This document shows positions 34,102 through 42,382 of a stretch of DNA of 64,000 nucleotides, one piece after another; the first letter of the stretch is position 1, and each line of letters opens with the position of its first letter. The translations under genes and the position numbers were made by a program. The notes under the pieces were generated by a model. That model saw nothing but the letters and a program-made list of their open reading frames with translations, was not told the DNA's origin and did not search any database. This DNA is from Glaciecola flavus (GTDB lineage Bacteria > Pseudomonadota > Gammaproteobacteria > Enterobacterales > Alteromonadaceae), in contig NZ_JBHRSW010000005.1 in assembly GCF_042646125.1 (NCBI RefSeq), forward strand, positions 372,001 through 436,000, given 5' to 3'.

Positions 34102-35676
34102 TCAACCGCGCAGGGGGAAATCTTGCCTTTTCAACTTTTCCAGCAACTCTCTGGTTGTCGGTAAGGCGGCGAGGTAACTTGCCTCTGTCTTTTTGTTGCT
34201 GTGTAACAGGTGATCAAAATCACGATTTACCCATCCACTTTGCCGAGGTGATTGTAAATTGTGAGAATAACCCATCCCACACAATATATATTGGTAACTC
34301 GCCGAAGGAAAAATTTCTACTTGTTCAAAATCATAGTGCCAAGGAGCTTGATGACGCCACCCATCTAACATTTCTTTGAGGCTTTCTGGCCAAGTAGCTT
34401 GATCTCTATTTTTTAACCAAAACGCAGAATCCTCTCGCTGACTCAGGGCATAGTGTAGTTTTAAAAAATCGATAATACGCTGCCAGCGGTATAAAAAAGC
34501 ACGATTGAATCGACGTTCTAGTTGCACCAAAGCGGCAGTATGACTAGGAAACTGCTCGGCGATCATCTTTGCAGACAGTTCCACCAAAGCAATGGAAGAG
34601 GCTTCAAGTGGCTCTACAAAACCCGCAGACAAGCCTATAGCAACACAATTCCCTTGCCAGAAACGCGCTCTATGCCCAGGAGTAAAGCTTATATGCCTAT
34701 ACTCACCGCTTGCCTTTGCGTATCGGTCGTTTTGGATATATTGCTCTATAGTAGATTGCGCGTTTTCTTTTGTCGTGAACTGACTAGCATACGCATACCC
34801 CATCCCTCGGCGGGTCGGCAGACCAATATCCCAAATCCACCCTGCACTTTGAGCAGTAGACAATGTATTAGACTCTACGGGCGCCAACGATTCGGTATAA
34901 TTGACCTGCGTCGCGATAGCAGAATCTACGAACAACACATCTTTTTTTGATTTAAACTCGACGCCACAATGCTCACCGAGTAACAGTGATTTGGCTCCTG
35001 TACAATCAATAAACAACTGACCTTCAATCTCATGGTTTGCGTGTGTACAAATCGCTTTAATATGACCGTTATCGTGTTTCTTTATGCCAAGCACCTCATC
35101 AATCACATGATGAACACTTAGTTTTTCAACACAATGCTGGCGTAAAAACACCGCAAATTTCGCAGCATCGAGATGATAGCCATAATTGCATACCGCTGCA
35201 TATTCGGGGGTAGTACTTTGTTTTGGCGCCAACATCTGCTCACAAACTTTTGCTTGCGGTGTGGCAAAGTAAGCAAACTCGCCATAGTCTCTCCGCCAAT
35301 TTTCGCTCAGCCAGTATTCAGCTAGGTTGGTGCGACTAAAATCACTCGGCAGTGTAAAGGGATGCTGATAAATATCGTCCTGCGTATTCTTTCGCCACTG
35401 CCTAAACGTAGAACCCTGCTTAAAAGACGCGTGGGTTTCGCGGATAAAATCTGACTCAGAGATGCCCATACTAGCAAGTGTCGCGCGCATAGTGGGTAAG
35501 GTGCCTTCCCCCACTCCAATAGGAGGCGTGTGGGCTGATTCAACGAGTGTGACTGTCGGGCGCTTTGGATTGTCTTTCCCGTACCGCTTAATTAAGCTGG
35601 CAGAAATTACGCCAGCACTGATCCACCCTGCTGTTCCCCCTCCAACAATCACAACTGAGCGGATAGCTAATGACAT
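34102..35676 (-). CDS. Flavin-dependent tryptophan halogenase-family protein
   Basis: The ~524-residue protein has the FADH2-binding motif VIVGGGTAGWISAG near the N-terminus. ESAHTPPIGVGEGT follows, then SFKQGSTFRQW, whose Lys corresponds to the catalytic Lys that carries the chloramine. GWIWDIGL near residue 280 matches the W-x-W-x-I halogenase signature. Family members halogenate tryptophan or other aromatic substrates with a flavin reductase partner. In many marine Alteromonadales such genes sit near TonB receptors and SapC or cupin genes, but none is here. The start chosen is ATG 35676, forming TGATG with a short upstream frame; TTG 35679 with AGGGAG at 7 bases is equally possible. Substrate unknown. 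Confidence 0.85.
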   Translation of the reverse strand: MSLAIRSVVIVGGGTAGWISAGVISASLIKRYGKDNPKRPTVTLVESAHTPPIGVGEGTLPTMRATLASMGISESDFIRETHASFKQGSTFRQWRKNTQDDIYQHPFTLPSDFSRTNLAEYWLSENWRRDYGEFAYFATPQAKVCEQMLAPKQSTTPEYAAVCNYGYHLDAAKFAVFLRQHCVEKLSVHHVIDEVLGIKKHDNGHIKAICTHANHEIEGQLFIDCTGAKSLLLGEHCGVEFKSKKDVLFVDSAIATQVNYTESLAPVESNTLSTAQSAGWIWDIGLPTRRGMGYAYASQFTTKENAQSTIEQYIQNDRYAKASGEYRHISFTPGHRARFWQGNCVAIGLSAGFVEPLEASSIALVELSAKMIAEQFPSHTAALVQLERRFNRAFLYRWQRIIDFLKLHYALSQREDSAFWLKNRDQATWPESLKEMLDGWRHQAPWHYDFEQVEIFPSASYQYILCGMGYSHNLQSPRQSGWVNRDFDHLLHSNKKTEASYLAALPTTRELLEKLKRQDFPLRG

Positions 35677-35792
35677 CAATGTGGTACTCCCTTGACTAAC
35701 TTGGAATATGCGGTCTGTTGCTCTATGGCAAGAATGTTAAGGGTCTCAGCCTGCCTGATTTCAATGTTCTTAGCAATATTGCGTTGAATGTC
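35676..35792 (-). pseudogene. Possible C-terminal remnant of a gene upstream of the halogenase
   Basis: A 38-codon frame without start codon reads IAKNIEIRQAETLNILAIEQ and ends in TGA that overlaps the halogenase ATG (TGATG). The amino acid content looks coding and the stop-start overlap is typical of translational coupling. It may be the last part of a deleted upstream gene. It begins just after a terminator hairpin on the same strand. Family not recognised. Confidence 0.35.
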
Positions 35793-35797
35793 AGAAT

Positions 35798-35828
35798 AAA
35801 AAAGCCGCTGTCAATTTAGAGAGCGGCT
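35798..35828 (-). terminator. Intrinsic terminator on the minus strand upstream of the halogenase
   Basis: Read on the minus strand, AGCCGCT (35822-35828) pairs with AGCGGCT (35803-35809) and is followed directly by TTTTTT (35798-35803). No protein gene ends just upstream on this strand. It could serve a lost gene, a leader attenuator or a non-coding transcript. The region 35829-36090 holds only AT-rich sequence with no gene I can support. Confidence 0.65.
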
Positions 35829-36090
35829 GGCTTTGTGCAAGGTAAAATGTGACTAGGGAAATATCACAAAACAACACATGAAACTTTTATTTAACATTTA
35901 TGAAACATAATTTCATACTCTTTCATAAAAATCAACCCAGAATACTACCTATTTAACACCTTTTTTTAGCGTTATTATGTGTAATCTAGTTATTCAGAAT
36001 AGAATAATGCAAAATCACCGTCCTTGACTGTCAAGCGAATCGAAACATTTTGCAAACATATTCAAGTAGAACCTTGGACAAGGATCGCGG

Positions 36091-36200
36091 CGGGATTATA
36101 CTTGGGAGCTTATTCTCTTTTGTCTCAAATTTATTTGTCATAGATGAAAAATCAAAGCGTATATGGATATACTAAAAAAAGATGAACTCCCAGTATAACC
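36091..36200. repeat. Palindromic repeat element of about 110 bp
   Basis: GATTATACTTGGGAG (36094-36108) and CTCCCAGTATAA (36187-36198) are inverted copies with one extra base. The arms extend imperfectly into CTCTTTTG-type sequence. A half copy lies at 21659-21699. This looks like a non-coding MITE or REP-type element. It sits about 60 bp upstream of the rhomboid-family gene. Confidence 0.5.
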
Positions 36201-36257
36201 AAGCCATAGGGCAAAGGCTTGGTATAAAAAATTAAGTCCAATGTTAAAAAGAATGCA

Positions 36258-36803
36258 ATGACAGAAAACAAACAAACGCAACTAAAATATTTATCTTGGT
36301 TTATCGGCTTTTTTTGCCTAATTGAATTGGTCAACTTGATAAGCGGGCGATTACTCAATCAATTTAGCATCTTGCCACGAGACCTCAGTTCTTTGGCTTT
36401 CATACTGAGTGCGCCTTTTTTACACGCCAATCTGCATCATTTTTTATCCAATATTATTACCTTAGCCGTGTTCGCTGTTTTGCTACTGCAATATGGAAAC
36501 AAACATTTCATTAAAGTCAGCATATTATTAATTTTGAGTACTGGCATACTCGTTTGGCTGTTCGGCCGTCAAGCCTATCACTTGGGTGCGAGTGGCTTGG
36601 TTTACGGGTATTTTGCCTATTTAGTACTAGCAGGCTGGATGCAAAAGCGAATTTTACTCATGATCATTTCGGTAGGCGTAGCTTTCTTATATGGCGGCAT
36701 CATCTGGGGCGTGTTACCTAGTCGCCCATACATCTCGTGGGAATCTCATTTGTTCGGTTTTATTTCAGGCCTAGCACTGGCATGGCTTCATCGAGTTAAG
36801 TAA
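36258..36803 (+). CDS. Rhomboid-family intramembrane serine protease
   Basis: The 181-residue protein has six hydrophobic segments. The catalytic serine motif HLGASGLVYG is near residues 115-124 and a later His in SWESHLFGFISG near residue 163. FLHANLHHFLSN near residue 56 matches the H-x-x-x-H-x-x-x-N motif of rhomboids. These proteases cleave within or near membrane helices of substrates. The length is at the short end of the family. In some Alteromonadales short rhomboids are rhombosortases that process GlyGly-CTERM proteins; none is recognised in this window. Stand-alone gene. Confidence 0.85.
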   Translation: MTENKQTQLKYLSWFIGFFCLIELVNLISGRLLNQFSILPRDLSSLAFILSAPFLHANLHHFLSNIITLAVFAVLLLQYGNKHFIKVSILLILSTGILVWLFGRQAYHLGASGLVYGYFAYLVLAGWMQKRILLMIISVGVAFLYGGIIWGVLPSRPYISWESHLFGFISGLALAWLHRVK

Positions 36804-36829
36804 GCCGATGTGATGGTCTCCCCGTTCGA

Positions 36830-36891
36830 CTGTCATCTTTTCAACACATAAAGTTAATCTTTCTGTCATCTTAAATACACCAAATTGTCAT
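36830..36891 (+). promoter_or_regulatory. Candidate Pho box upstream of the phytase-like gene
   Basis: CTGTCAT occurs at 36830 and 36863 and TTGTCAT at 36885. The spacings are 33 and 22 bp, exact multiples of the 11-bp period of PhoB direct repeats, and the intervening 4-base spacers are AT-rich (CTTT, CTTA, TTTT). The last repeat ends 55 bp before the ATG at 36947. This suggests phosphate-starvation control by PhoB. Confidence 0.6.
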
Positions 36892-36946
36892 TTTTCTTCC
36901 TAACACTATGCCCACAAAAATATAGCTATAAATTGTGGAGTAAAAT

Positions 36947-39454
36947 ATGACATCTGTGTTGAAAAAAGCAGTACTAGCGTCAGCTATCGTTGCAAGCTTG
37001 ACGGCTTGTAACGGTGATGACGGTGCGCCTGGCCTTAACGGCAGCAACGGTGTGGATGGAAGTGATGGACAAAATGGCTTAACTAGCCTTGTCGTGCAAA
37101 CCACGCTTCCTGCGATGAGTGAAGCCTGTTTTAACGGTGGTTTAAAGATTCAAAGTGGTCTAGACGCCAACGCTGACGGCAACCTAGATTCAGACGAGGT
37201 CAGTGAGACCTCTTTTGTTTGTGCAGGTGCTACCATAAATGAAAGCGTGAACTTTAATCGTCTTGCCTCTTTTCCCGTTTGTAAACAACTTGAACCAAGC
37301 TGTAATATAGATGACGAAACAGCCGCAGAAATTGTCGCTATTTCACAAGACAATAGCACGCTAATCTATACGGATAGCCCCAACGAATCAGTCGGATTCG
37401 TTGATATAAGCGCAGCCGATATGCCAATGGCAGCAGGCACGCTAAGCTTAACTGGCGAACCCACCTCCGTGGCCGTAAAAGGTAATTTTGCTTTGGTAGG
37501 CGTTAACACCTCAGCAGATTTTGTTAACGTCAGTGGACAATTAGATGTTATTGACATCAACACGCAAGCTGTCATTCGTTCTTTGGATTTGGGTGGTCAA
37601 CCGGATTCGGTGGCAGTCAGTCCTGATGGCAGCTACGTTGCCGTAGTTATCGAAAATGAGCGCGATGAAGACCTTGGAGATGGTGCGCCACCACAATTGC
37701 CTGCTGGTAGCTTAGTCATTGTCAATGTCAGCGACGACGACCCAGCAAATTGGACAAGCACAAATGTCGAATTGATTGATTTAGCCGACAAGTTCCCTAC
37801 CGATCCAGAACCTGAATATGTCGATATCAATACAAATAACGTCGCCGTTGTCACACTGCAAGAAAACAACCATATCGTGCTAGTAAACCTTGTTGACGGC
37901 ACGATCATAAATGATTTTTCTGCGGGCACGGTAGACTTGGATTGGGTAGATGCAACGGAAGAAGATCCCGCACTCATCTCACAAACAGAGTCACTCAACG
38001 ATGTACCGCGCGAGCCTGACGGCGTGGCTTGGATTAACAACGAGTATTTCGCCACGGCTGACGAAGGTGATTTAGACGGCGGTAGCCGAGGATTTACCGT
38101 ATTTAATACTGCAGGTGAAGTGGTATGGACTTCAGGAAATACACTTGATCACTTGGCAGCAAGACTAGGGCACTATCCAGATGGGCGTTCAGGCAACAAA
38201 GGAAATGAGCCTGAAAATGTTGAAGTTGGCATATACAACGACGGTCGCTTCTTATTTGTTAATTCAGAGCGCTCAAGTTTAGTCTTTGTATATGACGTTG
38301 CCAATCCCGCCCTTCCAGTATTGAAGCAAATATTACCAGCAGGCGCTGCACCCGAAGGCGGCTTGGCCATTCCTTCCATAAATTTACTGGTAGTGGCAAG
38401 TGAAGAAGACAATCGCGGTGATAAAATTCGTTCTGTGTTGAATATTTATCAATATGGCTTTGGCTCCGCACAATACCCTACATTGTTATCAGCCGATCGC
38501 GCTAATGGCACACCGATTCCTTGGTCAGCCATGTCTGGATTGGCTGCGGATACAAGTGATGCCAATACATTGTATGCTGTTGAGGATAGTTTCTTTAAAT
38601 CTAACCGCATATTTAAAATTGATGTCGGACAAACGCCCGCTTTGATAGTGGACGAAATCACGCTTTCTGATGCCAACGACGTTTTTGCGGCATTCCCCAC
38701 ATCTGGCGCAACAGAAGACGCTGAAAGCTTTGATGATGTCGATTTAGCAGCGATGATTAATGCTGACAAATCAGTAAACATCGATCCAGAAGGCATTTCG
38801 ATGGCGTCAGATGGCGGATTTTGGGTGGCCTCAGAAGGTGCTGGTACAATTGGTGACGACAACCGTCCAATTGAAAAACTAAACTTTATTTTTAAAACCG
38901 ATGCGACAGGTGTTATCGAATCAGTCGTGACCTTGCCCGCAGACGTCAACGCAATGCAACTGCGTTTCGGTTTTGAAGGGATAACCGAGTATAACGGCAA
39001 AGCATACGTCGCCTTTCAACGCGCATGGGGACAAGAAACTAACCCACGCATTGGTATATACGACCTTGCGACACAAACATGGAGTTTTGTATTTTATCCA
39101 CTTGACGCTGTCGAGTCTCAAGATGGTGGCTGGGTTGGTTTATCCGATATCACTGCATTGGGCGAAAACAAGTTCTTAGTACTTGAGCGAGACAACAAAG
39201 GTGGACCGGATGCCGCAATCAAGCGTTTGTACACCGTTGATCTGACTGGCGTAGTCGACAATGCAACCCTAGACAAAACACTTGTGCTTGATTTGATCCC
39301 TTCACTTGCTGAAACTGGCGCGCTTACTTTTGAAAAAACTGAAGGTACAGCGGTCACTGTCGATGGCGAAGTCTACATCATCAACGACAATGATGGTGTT
39401 GACGACAACAGTGGTGAAACTCAGCTAATCAACCTTGGAAAAATACTGAACTAA
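36947..39454 (+). CDS. Lipoprotein with beta-propeller and phytase-like (esterase-like) domain
   Basis: The 835-residue protein has a lipoprotein signal (lipobox LTACN at ~17-21). A short collagen-like GAPGLNGSNGVDGSDGQNG tract follows, then a Cys-bounded module with GLDANADGNLDSDEV (DUF7151-like). A beta-propeller region (~110-500, with 'SVAVSPDGSYVAVV'-type repeats) is followed by a C-terminal phytase-like domain (~520-830) containing DPEGISMASDGGFWVASEG and GFEGITEYNGKAYVAFQ. It is probably surface-exposed and Ca-binding, given its many Asp residues. The upstream CTGTCAT array fits a phosphate-scavenging role, such as release of phosphate from organic esters. Activity itself is not proven by sequence. 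Confidence 0.8.
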   Translation: MTSVLKKAVLASAIVASLTACNGDDGAPGLNGSNGVDGSDGQNGLTSLVVQTTLPAMSEACFNGGLKIQSGLDANADGNLDSDEVSETSFVCAGATINESVNFNRLASFPVCKQLEPSCNIDDETAAEIVAISQDNSTLIYTDSPNESVGFVDISAADMPMAAGTLSLTGEPTSVAVKGNFALVGVNTSADFVNVSGQLDVIDINTQAVIRSLDLGGQPDSVAVSPDGSYVAVVIENERDEDLGDGAPPQLPAGSLVIVNVSDDDPANWTSTNVELIDLADKFPTDPEPEYVDINTNNVAVVTLQENNHIVLVNLVDGTIINDFSAGTVDLDWVDATEEDPALISQTESLNDVPREPDGVAWINNEYFATADEGDLDGGSRGFTVFNTAGEVVWTSGNTLDHLAARLGHYPDGRSGNKGNEPENVEVGIYNDGRFLFVNSERSSLVFVYDVANPALPVLKQILPAGAAPEGGLAIPSINLLVVASEEDNRGDKIRSVLNIYQYGFGSAQYPTLLSADRANGTPIPWSAMSGLAADTSDANTLYAVEDSFFKSNRIFKIDVGQTPALIVDEITLSDANDVFAAFPTSGATEDAESFDDVDLAAMINADKSVNIDPEGISMASDGGFWVASEGAGTIGDDNRPIEKLNFIFKTDATGVIESVVTLPADVNAMQLRFGFEGITEYNGKAYVAFQRAWGQETNPRIGIYDLATQTWSFVFYPLDAVESQDGGWVGLSDITALGENKFLVLERDNKGGPDAAIKRLYTVDLTGVVDNATLDKTLVLDLIPSLAETGALTFEKTEGTAVTVDGEVYIINDNDGVDDNSGETQLINLGKILN

Positions 39455-39479
39455 GTTCAAAATCAATACGCTCTCAGTG

Positions 39480-39510
39480 ACACCCAGTCGATTTGGCTGG
39501 GTGTTTTCTT
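39480..39510 (+). terminator. Rho-independent terminator after the phytase-like gene
   Basis: ACACCCAG (39480-39487) pairs with CTGGGTGT (39497-39504) around a 9-base loop, followed by TTTTCTT. It is 26 bases after the stop codon. Confidence 0.88.
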
Positions 39511-39719
39511 GTAAGCGATGTCCTTTTTTATTTCCCCAATTTGTTACGTGATAAAGCCAAATCGATCAATCCAGTTAAGTTCTCTTTTTTTGGTGATTAG
39601 ATGAGCTAGCAAAGGTTGATGCAGTGTTCGATTACCGCGTGTTGCTCTACCGAGTCTTTTGCGCCGTTAACGCGAACTACCGCAGTTCGTATGCTTTTGT
39701 TTTGTTCATTTCTATTTCT

Positions 39720-39947
39720 TCAATTCTGTTTCCGAGTTTCAGCAAGGGGCTCAACATGTTTGAGCCAATGATTAAAATGGGGGCATTGTTGACGAATTGT
39801 TTCTAGACCTATATCGCCAGCAATCATTGGTCCATGTAGCACCTTGTCATAGCTAGGCATCATTGTTTTAATGGGCTTAGATGGCGCAGTTTGCGGGCTG
39901 TCATTAATGTGCTCAGGAGTTTCAAACTCTTCTTTAACTCGCAGCAA
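39720..39947 (-). CDS. Doubtful short ORF, possible mobile-element remnant
   Basis: A 75-codon minus-strand frame (KTMMPSYDKVLHGPMIAGDI, then QQCPHFNHWLKHVEPLAE) has coding-like composition in a 0.5-kb gap (39511-40016) that otherwise holds no gene. It could be the remnant of a transposon-associated protein, since decayed IS91 sequence begins 70 bp away. I do not recognise the family. There is no convincing ribosome-binding site. Confidence 0.3.
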   Translation of the reverse strand: MLRVKEEFETPEHINDSPQTAPSKPIKTMMPSYDKVLHGPMIAGDIGLETIRQQCPHFNHWLKHVEPLAETRKQN

Positions 39948-40016
39948 TTTTTCTTTTCTTCGTGATAGTTAAGCATCGCACTATCTCATGCATTCTCGCT
40001 CAAGCCGTAACCTATT

Positions 40017-40480
40017 GAGTATAAGACAAATTAACACTATACACTACCCATGCGTACAGGGGGCTTTGGGGATAGATTTGAGTTTTTAGCGGGGAAGGTT
40101 AAGTTTTTTTTTGGAGAAAGGCCGCCATGAGTGCTTTACATTACCCGTCCCTTGGTATTGCCAGTGTCAACTCCACGCACAATTAGCCCTACCCTGCATA
40201 AGTGAGCATAAGTGACATTGTGGATATCATGTTAAGTACTGCGGTATATGGTCAGCAATCACGCACCAAAATCAAAGTCGCGCTGGACGGTTAGCTTTCG
40301 GCTAAAGTCATTGTTGTGCTCTCCTTCCGGGGGTGCTCGTAGTGGAGGCAGTGGGCTGATTTGCTCTGATACAGGATTGGTTTTGTCCAAGTGCGCCAGT
40401 ATTTTTTGAACAACAATCGTGTCTGTGATGCAGGCTATGATTGTCACACTGCGTTTTTCACAACGCTCGCACTCGCTTAG
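40017..40480 (-). mobile_element. IS91-family element remnant, 3' end (copy 1)
   Basis: Bases 40017-40290 are a 274-bp direct repeat of 44773-45046, comprising non-coding terminal sequence and the last codons of a transposase. From 40259 to about 40462 the minus strand encodes SVTIIACITDTIVVQKILAHL through TVQRDFDFGA, the C-terminus of IS91/IS1294-type rolling-circle transposases. The rest of the transposase is missing. The element ends against the truncated threonine/serine exporter. The catalytic tyrosine domain is absent, so it is not autonomous. Confidence 0.75.
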
Positions 40481-40482
40481 CC

Positions 40483-41073
40483 TTAACGATGGGCTTGGCA
40501 GATTTGTCTTCGCGTAATTTAGTGTCGGGCACAGCAAGAGTCATGGATGCGATAATGCAGCTCTTTAAGCTGTACTTTGGCGCATTTTTGGGAGTTGCCG
40601 TTGGTTTCAGTTTGTTCGGTCAAAATGAATTTCAGCCGGCTGCATCTTTACCCTATTGGGCAACGTGGTTAGCTGTCGTATTACTATGTTTTGCGCTGGT
40701 TCCGATTTTTCGTACAAGATTGAAACATATTCCGTGGGCTCTAACGTCAGCGCTAATCGCATATAGCACCACTGTCTTTAGCTCGGTATACATGGATCAA
40801 ACCTTTGGTACTTTCTTAGGTGCATTTGCGCTTGGTGTGTTTGCCAATGTGTTTACGCGCATTGCTAATCAACCGTCTACCATCGTTGCCATGCATGGCT
40901 TGATTGTGCTCGTTCCGGGCTCAAAGACCTACATTGGCTTAAATTCTTTTATTTCGGGTCAAGACTTTGTGCAAGCTGATCATGTTGGGCAAGAGGTGTT
41001 TCTGATATTCATGTCACTCGTCGCAGGACTGATTTTTGCAAATGTCGTGATGCCTACTAAAAAAGCCTTGTAG
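40483..41073 (+). pseudogene. Threonine/serine exporter (ThrE family), N-terminally truncated
   Basis: About 195 residues match the C-terminal membrane half of ThrE-type exporters. GLADLSSRNLVSGTARVMDA is the start of this half, and five hydrophobic helices follow, including AFALGVFANVFTRIANQPST and VPGSKTYIG. The full family protein is ~400 residues or more with a cytoplasmic/first membrane half, which is lacking. The frame instead runs back into IS91 remnant sequence near 40480. The frame is open to the stop and not otherwise damaged, so a short product is conceivable from the ATG at 40486 or 40543, but full function is doubtful. Convergent with the rhodanese gene. Confidence 0.65.
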
Positions 41074-41084
41074 GCGAATTTTTG

Positions 41085-41537
41085 CTAAATTCCGCCTCCA
41101 TGATCCCATGCAAATAAACCTTCCATTTCCCACACTTTTGCTTCTTTGCTTGAAATGATCGCTTTACCCTGATCTTGCCAAGCATTAAAGCCGCCGGCTA
41201 CCGACCATACGTTTTCTAGTCCCATCTCGCTCAGTGACTTGGCAGCAAGAGCTGAACGTGCGCCAGACCGGCAATACAAGTAAATAGGGATAGATGCTAA
41301 TTCTGTCAGAGGGTCTTGGCTGTCTTTGACTTTAGCGTGAGAGGTAATTTCCATTTCTAGCACGCCCCGAGGTATATGCATTGCACCGGGAATAATACCC
41401 AGCAAAACTTCTGACTCTTCGCGAATATCGATAACAATTGTATTTTGCTTTAGTGCTTGCTCAAGCGCACTACAATCGCACTGCTTAATGCTATCTTGAG
41501 TTACGCCGACTAATTCACGACCGCTTAATAATTTCAT
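41085..41537 (-). CDS. Rhodanese-like sulfurtransferase
   Basis: The ~150-residue protein from the ATG at 41537 (AAGGGG 6 bases upstream) starts MKLLSGRELVGVTQDSI. It contains a rhodanese domain with DIREESEVLLGIIPGAMHIP and the active-site loop YCRSGARSA, where the Cys accepts sulfane sulfur. The open frame extends upstream into the TauE gene, but that start lacks a ribosome-binding site. It would move persulfide sulfur between donor and acceptor. It is downstream of and close to the TauE/SafE exporter (10 bp), so they form one unit divergent from the persulfide dioxygenase-type gene. Confidence 0.88.
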   Translation of the reverse strand: MKLLSGRELVGVTQDSIKQCDCSALEQALKQNTIVIDIREESEVLLGIIPGAMHIPRGVLEMEITSHAKVKDSQDPLTELASIPIYLYCRSGARSALAAKSLSEMGLENVWSVAGGFNAWQDQGKAIISSKEAKVWEMEGLFAWDHGGGI

Positions 41538-41547
41538 AAGAACCCCT

Positions 41548-42309
41548 TTAGATAAATAGTTGAATACAGGAATGAATGAGCATTCCCATAGCAAGAACAA
41601 GAATGATGTAAGCAAAGCCGCGTTTTAGGCTTTGTTGAGGTAATCTCGTGGCTAGGCTTTGACCCACAAAACTGCCGATGACACCAACGAAAGCGAAGAC
41701 AAACAGTGTGTGCCAATCTAAACTAAACACCATGTTTGAACTTGCAATAAAATGGTTTGCAAGCCCGGCACTGGCATTAAAAAATATAATGGTAAGGCTG
41801 GTTGGAACAGCAACTCGCATAGGAACTTGCGCTAATGTGACGAGTGCAGGCACAATCAAAAATCCACCACCAACACCGACTAAACCCGTCACGCCACCTA
41901 GACCTAGGCCTGTCATGCCGAGTCTTGCTTTACTTGCCGGTCGGCTTTCTTTTAAAGAGACTTGCTTTGCCAACATGCGCCAAGCCGCAAGAAACATAAT
42001 ACCTGCCAACAGAATAAATTGGAGTTCACCGCTTATCCACATAGACAGCTTGGCGGCCAAAGCACTACCCACCATTCCCGTAATCGATAGCCAGACTGCG
42101 GCTCTAAAGTGAATCTCCCCTTTGCGCAAACTGAGCAAGGCGGAAACACCACTGATCGTGGCTACAATGAATAAAGCGCCCACGATAGCCTGCTTTTCAT
42201 CGAAGCCGAGAGTGTATGCTAATAAAGGCACTGTGATAATCGAGCCGCCTGCACCTAACAAGCCAAGGCTTAAGCCAATTAGTAGGGCACCGAATAAAAT
42301 AGTTAGCAA
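41548..42309 (-). CDS. TauE/SafE-family sulfite or sulfonate exporter
   Basis: The 253-residue protein has eight hydrophobic helices and two glycine-rich signatures, GLSLGLLGAGGSIITVPLL near residue 12 and GVTGLVGVGGGFLIVPALV near residue 135. These are the duplicated GxGG motifs of the TauE/SafE family, which exports sulfite, sulfoacetate or related anions. Its place in a persulfide cassette suggests export of sulfite made by the persulfide dioxygenase. It is transcribed away from the Blh-like gene across a 73-bp region holding a palindrome. Confidence 0.88.
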   Translation of the reverse strand: MLTILFGALLIGLSLGLLGAGGSIITVPLLAYTLGFDEKQAIVGALFIVATISGVSALLSLRKGEIHFRAAVWLSITGMVGSALAAKLSMWISGELQFILLAGIMFLAAWRMLAKQVSLKESRPASKARLGMTGLGLGGVTGLVGVGGGFLIVPALVTLAQVPMRVAVPTSLTIIFFNASAGLANHFIASSNMVFSLDWHTLFVFAFVGVIGSFVGQSLATRLPQQSLKRGFAYIILVLAMGMLIHSCIQLFI

Positions 42310-42334
42310 TTTACTTCCAAATAGTCTTTACATT

Positions 42335-42351
42335 GTATATTTATAATATAC
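42335..42351. promoter_or_regulatory. Operator-like palindrome between TauE and Blh-like genes
   Basis: GTATATT-TAT-AATATAC is a perfect 7-bp inverted repeat with 3-bp spacer, extended loosely by ATT and GAT. It is centred in the 73-bp gap between the divergent operons and is AT-rich like known BigR/ArsR-type operators. It is the best candidate binding site for the ArsR regulator encoded at 44090. Confidence 0.5.
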
Positions 42352-42382
42352 GATATAGATAAGAAATAGCTAGGAGTAATTC

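Noticed and set aside
37633..38055. 140-codon minus-strand frame inside the phytase-like gene
   Set aside because: Ser/Thr-rich shadow of Asp-rich coding sequence on the other strand.
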